A stretch of DNA of 64,000 bases from Rhodovulum sp. MB263 (GTDB lineage: Bacteria > Pseudomonadota > Alphaproteobacteria > Rhodobacterales > Rhodobacteraceae): assembly GCF_002073975.1 (NCBI RefSeq), contig NZ_CP020384.1:62001-126000 (forward strand). The letters run 5' to 3'. The notes under the pieces are model-generated. The model was not told the origin of the DNA. It saw only the letters and a program-made list of their open reading frames with translations, and searched no databases. The translations under genes were made by a program, and so were the position numbers. Shown here one piece after another: positions 60,027 through 64,000 of this stretch (positions within the stretch are counted from its first letter, which is position 1; each line of letters starts with the position of its first letter).

Positions 60027-60056
60027 TATATAAGGAGGGGTGTGAGACCCTGCAAG
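60027..60056 (-). promoter_or_regulatory. RpoH-type heat-shock promoter of dnaK
   Basis: On the minus strand, CTTGCA (60056-60051) is followed by 17 bases and TTATAT (60033-60028), inside CCTTATATA. Both elements match the alphaproteobacterial RpoH pattern. The site is about 35 bases from alkB and transcribes leftward to dnaK. Confidence 0.75.
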
Positions 60057-60091
60057 CGGAGCCTATTGCAGAAATGTGGGTGTGGTGAACG

Positions 60092-60724
60092 ATGTCTGAG
60101 ACGGAAAGACCGAAGGAACCGGTGCCGGGGCTGGTGGTGCGGGGAGTCGAGATATTTCCCGGCCTGCTCGATCCCGCGGCCCGGGCCGGGCTGATGACCG
60201 AGATCGCGGCGGTGATGGCCGCGGCGCCGCCGGTCCAGCCCGAAACCCGGTTCGGGCGAAAGATGAGCGTGCGGATGACCTCGGCCGGAAAATACGGCTG
60301 GGTCTCGGACCGGCGCGGCTACCGCTACGAGACCCGGCACCCGTCGGGAGTGGCCTGGCCGCCGATCCCGGCGCCGGTGCTGGCGCTGTGGCACCGGGTG
60401 ACCGGGTTTGCGCGCGCGCCCGACTGCTGTCTCGTGAACCTCTATCGCGACGGCGCGAAGATGGGCCTGCATCAGGACCGCGACGAGGCCGATTTCTCCT
60501 GGCCCATCGTCTCGGTCTCGCTGGGCGACGAGGCGCGGTTCCGGATCGGCGACGTGACCCGGGGCGGGCCGACCGAAAGCCTCTGGCTGAAATCCGGCGA
60601 CGTTCTGATGATGCGCGGCGCGGCCCGGCTGATCCATCACGGCATCGACCGGGTGCGGGGCGGCAGCTCGACCCTGATCGAGGGCGGCGGCCGGATCAAC
60701 CTGACGCTCCGGGTGGTGGACTGA
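60092..60724 (+). CDS. alkB: Alpha-ketoglutarate-dependent dioxygenase AlkB
   Basis: AlkB repairs methylated bases by oxidative demethylation. The 210-residue protein has the iron triad H127-x-D129 (GLHQDRDE) and H182/H183 (LIHHGIDRV), and the oxoglutarate-binding arginines R201 and R207 in GGRINLTLRV. The DNA-lid region VNLYRDGAKMGLH is typical. It starts 170 bases from dnaK, divergently. It is followed by 177 bases without a gene before cysQ. Confidence 0.93.
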   Translation: MSETERPKEPVPGLVVRGVEIFPGLLDPAARAGLMTEIAAVMAAAPPVQPETRFGRKMSVRMTSAGKYGWVSDRRGYRYETRHPSGVAWPPIPAPVLALWHRVTGFARAPDCCLVNLYRDGAKMGLHQDRDEADFSWPIVSVSLGDEARFRIGDVTRGGPTESLWLKSGDVLMMRGAARLIHHGIDRVRGGSSTLIEGGGRINLTLRVVD

Positions 60725-60890
60725 CGGCCGGTCGCGCCGCAGTCCCGCCCCGGTTCCACCCCGGTCCCGCCCGGCAAGGAAACGCTCGTTCGGTCCCGGG
60801 GAAAATCACCTTTTCCGTGTGTTCTTGCCGTCGCCCGGCAAGCCGCGCATAACGTGACTGCGAATTTGTTTCGTCGCGCGAGACGATGTC

Positions 60891-60896
60891 AGGAGG
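60891..60896 (+). promoter_or_regulatory. Ribosome binding site that fixes a TTG start for cysQ
   Basis: AGGAGG at 60891-60896 lies 5 bases before the TTG at 60902; no comparable site precedes the upstream GTG at 60854, so the TTG is the better start. Confidence 0.7.
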
Positions 60897-60901
60897 AAAA
60901 T

Positions 60902-61699
60902 TTGGATTACGCTCAGCTTGAAACCGTGATGCGCAAGACAGCGCTTCTGGCCGGGGCACGTATCATGGAAATCTACGCTGCGCCCGATTTCGAGGTGCGC
61001 GCCAAGGCCGATTCCAGCCCCGTGACCGAGGCCGACGAGGCCGCCGATGCGCTGATCACGGCCGAGCTGAAACAGGCCTTTCCGGACCTGCTGATCGTCA
61101 CCGAGGAGCAGGCCGAGACCCATGCCGAGCACGCCGCCGATTTCCTGATCGTCGATCCGCTCGACGGCACCAAGGAATTCGTCAAGCGCCGGGGCGATTT
61201 CACCGTCAACATCGCCTGGATCGAGGGCGGGGTTCCGGTGCGCGGCGTGGTCTATGCCCCGGCGCGCGGGCGGCTGTTCTATACCCGGGCCGATGGCGCG
61301 ACCGTCGAGGAAACCGGCGATCTGGCGCTCGATACGGTCGGGCCGGTCACGCCGCTCTCTGTCTCGACCCCCGACAATGGCGCGCTGATGGTCGTGGCCT
61401 CGAAATCGCATCGCGATCAGGCCACCGACGATTACATCGGCAAATATGCCGTGCGCGACATGACCTCGGCCGGATCCTCGCTGAAATTCTGCCTCGTCGC
61501 GACCGGCGAGGCCGATCTTTACCCGCGGCTCGGGCGCACCATGGAATGGGATACCGCGGCCGGGCATGCGGTGCTGGCGGGCGCGGGCGGCGAGGTCGTG
61601 CGTTTCGACGATCACAGCCCGCTGCGCTATGGCAAGCCGGGCTACGAGAACCCGTTCTTCATCGCCCTTGCACCGGGCGTCGAGCTGAAAGGCGTCTGA
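60902..61699 (+). CDS. cysQ: 3'(2'),5'-bisphosphate nucleotidase CysQ
   Basis: CysQ removes phosphate from PAP, made during sulfate assimilation. With the TTG at 60902 the protein has 265 residues, the usual length. The inositol-monophosphatase-type metal sites are LLIVTEEQAE, LIVDPLDGTKEFVKR and the C-terminal EWDTAAGHAVLAGAGG. An upstream GTG (60854) is in frame and would add 16 residues, but lacks a ribosome site. It overlaps kdsB by 1 base, which suggests coupling. Confidence 0.93.
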   Translation: MDYAQLETVMRKTALLAGARIMEIYAAPDFEVRAKADSSPVTEADEAADALITAELKQAFPDLLIVTEEQAETHAEHAADFLIVDPLDGTKEFVKRRGDFTVNIAWIEGGVPVRGVVYAPARGRLFYTRADGATVEETGDLALDTVGPVTPLSVSTPDNGALMVVASKSHRDQATDDYIGKYAVRDMTSAGSSLKFCLVATGEADLYPRLGRTMEWDTAAGHAVLAGAGGEVVRFDDHSPLRYGKPGYENPFFIALAPGVELKGV

Positions 61700-62499
61700 T
61701 GTCCGTCGTCATCGTGATCCCGGCGCGCTACGCTTCGTCGCGTTATCCGGGCAAGCCTCTGGCGCTTCTGAAGGGCGCCTCCGGGCAGGAAAAGAGCCTG
61801 ATCCAGCGGTCCTGGGAGGCGGCGCAGGCGGTTTCGGGCATCGACCGGGTGGTGGTCGCGACCGATGACGAGCGCATCCGCACCGCGGCCGAGGCTTTCG
61901 GCGCCGAGGTGGTGATGACCTCCGGGACCTGCGCCAACGGGACCGAGCGGGTGGCCGAGGCGCTCGGGGTGCTGGGCGGCGAGGTCGAGATCGCGGTCAA
62001 CCTGCAGGGCGATGCGCCGCTGACGCCCGCCTGGTTCGTCGAGGATCTGGTGACGGGGCTGCGCGCCGATCCCGGTGCCGATCTGGCGACCCCGGTGCTG
62101 CGCTGCGACGGGCAGGGGCTGAACGCGTTGCTGGAAGATCGCCGCGCGGGCCGGGTCGGCGGCACCACCGCCGTCTTCGGCGCGGGCAACCGGGCGCTCT
62201 ATTTCTCGAAGGAGGTCATCCCCTATACCGGGCAGAACTATGCCGACACCGCGCCGACGCCGGTCTTTCACCATGTCGGGGTCTATGCCTACCGTCCCGC
62301 GGCGCTCGAGACCTACCTTCGGCTTGCGCCGGGGCCGCTGGAAGGGCTCGAAGGGCTCGAACAGCTGCGCTTCCTCGAACATGGCCGGCCGGTCCTCTGC
62401 GTCGAGGTAGCGGCGCGCGGCCGCCAGTTCTGGGAGTTGAACAACCCCACGGACGTTCCGCGGATCGAGGCGATGATGGCCGCGATGGGGATCGACTGA
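61699..62499 (+). CDS. kdsB: 3-deoxy-manno-octulosonate cytidylyltransferase
   Basis: KdsB activates KDO with CTP for lipopolysaccharide core synthesis. The 266-residue protein begins MSVVIVIPARYASSRYPGKP, the CTP-binding motif, and has the VVATDDERI segment and IAVNLQGDAPLTPAWFV, where the family usually shows N-V-Q-G-D-E-P. The HHVGVYAYRP and LEQLRFLEHG segments also fit. Related CMP-sugar synthetases are possible, but the context near galU and cysQ suits LPS synthesis. It overlaps cysQ by 1 base. Confidence 0.88.
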   Translation: MSVVIVIPARYASSRYPGKPLALLKGASGQEKSLIQRSWEAAQAVSGIDRVVVATDDERIRTAAEAFGAEVVMTSGTCANGTERVAEALGVLGGEVEIAVNLQGDAPLTPAWFVEDLVTGLRADPGADLATPVLRCDGQGLNALLEDRRAGRVGGTTAVFGAGNRALYFSKEVIPYTGQNYADTAPTPVFHHVGVYAYRPAALETYLRLAPGPLEGLEGLEQLRFLEHGRPVLCVEVAARGRQFWELNNPTDVPRIEAMMAAMGID

Positions 62500-62615
62500 G
62501 ATGGGGCCCGCCTTGGCGGCCAGGGCGGCGAACCGGTGCGGCAGGATTCTGCCAACCGCTTCGCCGCATGGCGCGAAAACCGGCGAGCGTCATGAAATGT
62601 TTCCAGTATCGGAAT

Positions 62616-62642
62616 AACCCCGCCGAATTGTCGGGTTTTTTA
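62616..62642 (+). terminator. Probable terminator after kdsB
   Basis: AACCCCG (62616-62622) pairs with CGGGTT (62632-62637) with one bulged C, followed by a T-run. The stem is short. The following TAATAAATAATATC is AT-rich and may hold the galU promoter. Confidence 0.5.
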
Positions 62643-62719
62643 ATAAATAATATCGATGTTACGCGCCGGCCCGGTCAATATGGGCCGGGATGAAATGAAA
62701 GCGACAAGCGAGTGAGATC

Positions 62720-63622
62720 ATGAACCGGCAAGTGACGAAGGCGGTTTTTCCCGTGGCGGGTCTTGGGACGCGTTTTCTTCCCGCGACGAAATCGATTCCG
62801 AAGGAGATCATGACGCTGGTGGACCGGCCGCTGATCCAATACGCGATCGACGAGGCGCGGGCGGCCGGGATCACCGATTTCATCTTCGTGACCTCGCGCG
62901 GCAAAAGCGCGCTCGAGGATTATTTCGACCACGCCCCGCATCTGGAGGACTCGCTGCGCTCGAGGGGCAAGGACGACCTGCTGGAGATCCTGCGCAGCAC
63001 CGACATGGAAAGCGGCGCGATCGCCTATATCCGCCAGAAGATGGCGATGGGGCTGGGCCATGCCGTGTGGTGTGCGCGGCGGCTGATCGGCAACGAGCCC
63101 TTCGCGGTGATCCTGCCCGATGACGTGATCGCGGCCGAGACGCCCTGCCTGCAGCAGATGACCGAGGCCTATCGCGAGACCGGCGCGAACATGGTGGCGG
63201 CGATGGAAGTGCCGCCCGAGAAGGCCTCGGCCTATGGCATTCTCGATGTCGCGCGGGACATGGGCGACAGGGTGCTGGTCAAGGGGATGGTCGAGAAGCC
63301 GAGCCTCGAGGAGGCGCCCTCGAACCTGGCGGTGATCGGGCGCTATATCCTGACGCCGAAGGTGCTGCACAATCTCGACCAGAACCTGCGCCGCGAGCGG
63401 TTCGGGGCCGGGGGCGAGCTGCAGCTGACCGACGCCATCGCAGAGGAGATCGACGGGCAGGGGGTGTACGGTTACCGCTTCGCGGGGCAGCGCTTCGATT
63501 GCGGCTCGAAGGCGGGGTTCCTGCAGGCGACGGTATCCTTCGCGCTGGCGCGGCCCGAGCTGAAGGGCGAGTTCGAGGACTACCTGCGCGCCCGGTTCGC
63601 CCGGCCGGAGGCGGCGGAATAG
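62720..63622 (+). CDS. galU: UTP-glucose-1-phosphate uridylyltransferase
   Basis: GalU makes UDP-glucose for polysaccharides and glycolipids. The 300-residue protein has the nucleotide-binding PVAGLGTRFLPATKSIPKEI and then LVDRPLIQYAIDEA, ILPDDVIAAE, MVEKPSLEEAPSNLAVIGRY and RFDCGSKAGFLQA. It is 4 bases upstream of galE in the same direction; the two enzymes act in sequence (UDP-glucose, then UDP-galactose). Confidence 0.96.
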   Translation: MNRQVTKAVFPVAGLGTRFLPATKSIPKEIMTLVDRPLIQYAIDEARAAGITDFIFVTSRGKSALEDYFDHAPHLEDSLRSRGKDDLLEILRSTDMESGAIAYIRQKMAMGLGHAVWCARRLIGNEPFAVILPDDVIAAETPCLQQMTEAYRETGANMVAAMEVPPEKASAYGILDVARDMGDRVLVKGMVEKPSLEEAPSNLAVIGRYILTPKVLHNLDQNLRRERFGAGGELQLTDAIAEEIDGQGVYGYRFAGQRFDCGSKAGFLQATVSFALARPELKGEFEDYLRARFARPEAAE

Positions 63623-63626
63623 GTCG

Positions 63627-64000
63627 ATGGCGCATGTTCTGGTGACGGGCGGGGCGGGCTATATCGGCGCCCATGCCTGCAAGGCGCTCGCGCGCGCGGG
63701 CCATGTGCCGGTGTGCTATGACAATCTCTCGACCGGCTGGGCCGAGGCGGTGAAGTTCGGCCCGTTCGAACGCGGCGATCTGGCCGACCGGGCGCGGCTT
63801 GACGCGGTCTTTGCGGCCTACCGACCCGTGGGCGTGATGCATTTCGCGGCCTTCAGCCAGGTCGGCGAGGCGATGCGCGACCCGGGCAAGTACTGGCGCA
63901 ACAATGTCGGAGGCTCGCTTGCGCTGATCGAGGCGGCGGTGGCGGCGGGTTGCCTCGACATGGTCTTTTCCTCGACCTGCGCGGTCTATGGCGACCAGGA
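63627..64000 (+). CDS. galE: UDP-glucose 4-epimerase, N-terminal part
   Basis: GalE interconverts UDP-glucose and UDP-galactose. The first 124 codons are in the window. It begins MAHVLVTGGAGYIGAHACKA, the Rossmann G-x2-G-x2-G loop, then CYDNLSTGWAEAVKFG, and MHFAAFSQVGEAMRDPGKYW, with FSSTCAVYGD containing the serine/threonine part of the catalytic site. The catalytic tyrosine-lysine lies beyond the right edge. It is 4 bases after galU. Confidence 0.95.
   Translation, partial: MAHVLVTGGAGYIGAHACKALARAGHVPVCYDNLSTGWAEAVKFGPFERGDLADRARLDAVFAAYRPVGVMHFAAFSQVGEAMRDPGKYWRNNVGGSLALIEAAVAAGCLDMVFSSTCAVYGDQ

Overview
The window is a GC-rich stretch of an alphaproteobacterial chromosome, most likely from the Rhodobacterales (a Rhodobacter/Rhodovulum-type organism). 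The codon bias is strongly toward G/C in the third position, GTG/TTG starts are frequent, and the gene order matches the replication-origin neighbourhood of this class. I cannot fix the genus. The region is almost entirely conserved housekeeping DNA. I see no insertion sequence, prophage, CRISPR array, toxin-antitoxin pair, tRNA or rRNA.

Layout. 1-4136: timA (Tim44-like, partial), fxsA and secB, then the leftward operon maf-aroE-coaE-dnaQ. 4137-4578: a 442-base intergenic region with perfect and near-perfect DnaA boxes and an AT-rich tract, from which genes diverge on both sides; I call this the chromosome origin, oriC. 4579-11980: hemJ, rho, mnmE, mnmG, rsmG, parA, parB run away from the origin. 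Two perfect 16-base parS sites lie inside the coding starts of mnmG and rsmG, directly upstream of the parAB genes that use them. 11984-16285: hemW-rdgB-rph (leftward) and hrcA-grpE (rightward). 16294-25472: mutS, a YrbL-like gene, a malic enzyme (maeB), msrA, argG and ilvA.

25487-33654: an Hpt protein divergent from a response-regulator/PP2C phosphatase (a probable partner-switch signalling pair), then a Nudix hydrolase, hslO, a CoA-type Nudix hydrolase, the CCA-adding enzyme, an ABC exporter and an RlmD-like methyltransferase. 33723-35894: a cell-envelope group (two L,D-transpeptidases, a CAP lipoprotein and a 59-residue secreted membrane peptide). 36045-42860: hemH, methyltransferases, comF, grxC, a nitrilase-type amidase, a MarR regulator, ubiG and prolyl aminopeptidase. 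42884-48460: the rimP-nusA-ylxR-infB operon behind a leader with two hairpins, closed by a strong terminator. 48603-55862: mutT, argJ, a parvulin PPIase, secA and a periplasmic-binding/OmpA fusion protein. 55876-59921: radC and the dnaK-dnaJ chaperone operon with a heat-shock-type promoter. 60092-64000: alkB, then cysQ, kdsB, galU and the start of galE for nucleotide and envelope-sugar metabolism.

The main themes are origin firing and segregation (oriC, parS, ParA, ParB), protein folding and export (SecB, SecA, DnaK, DnaJ, GrpE, HrcA, HslO, PpiC), transcription and translation factors (Rho, NusA, InfB, RimP), and nucleotide or methionine repair (MutT, RdgB, Maf, MsrA). I did not find a convincing new multi-gene system. 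The most useful leads are regulatory and architectural: the origin itself, coding-embedded parS sites with a degenerate third copy, a CTG start codon for mnmE, the rimP leader, an N-terminally extended ArgJ, and the binding-protein/OmpA fusion beside secA.
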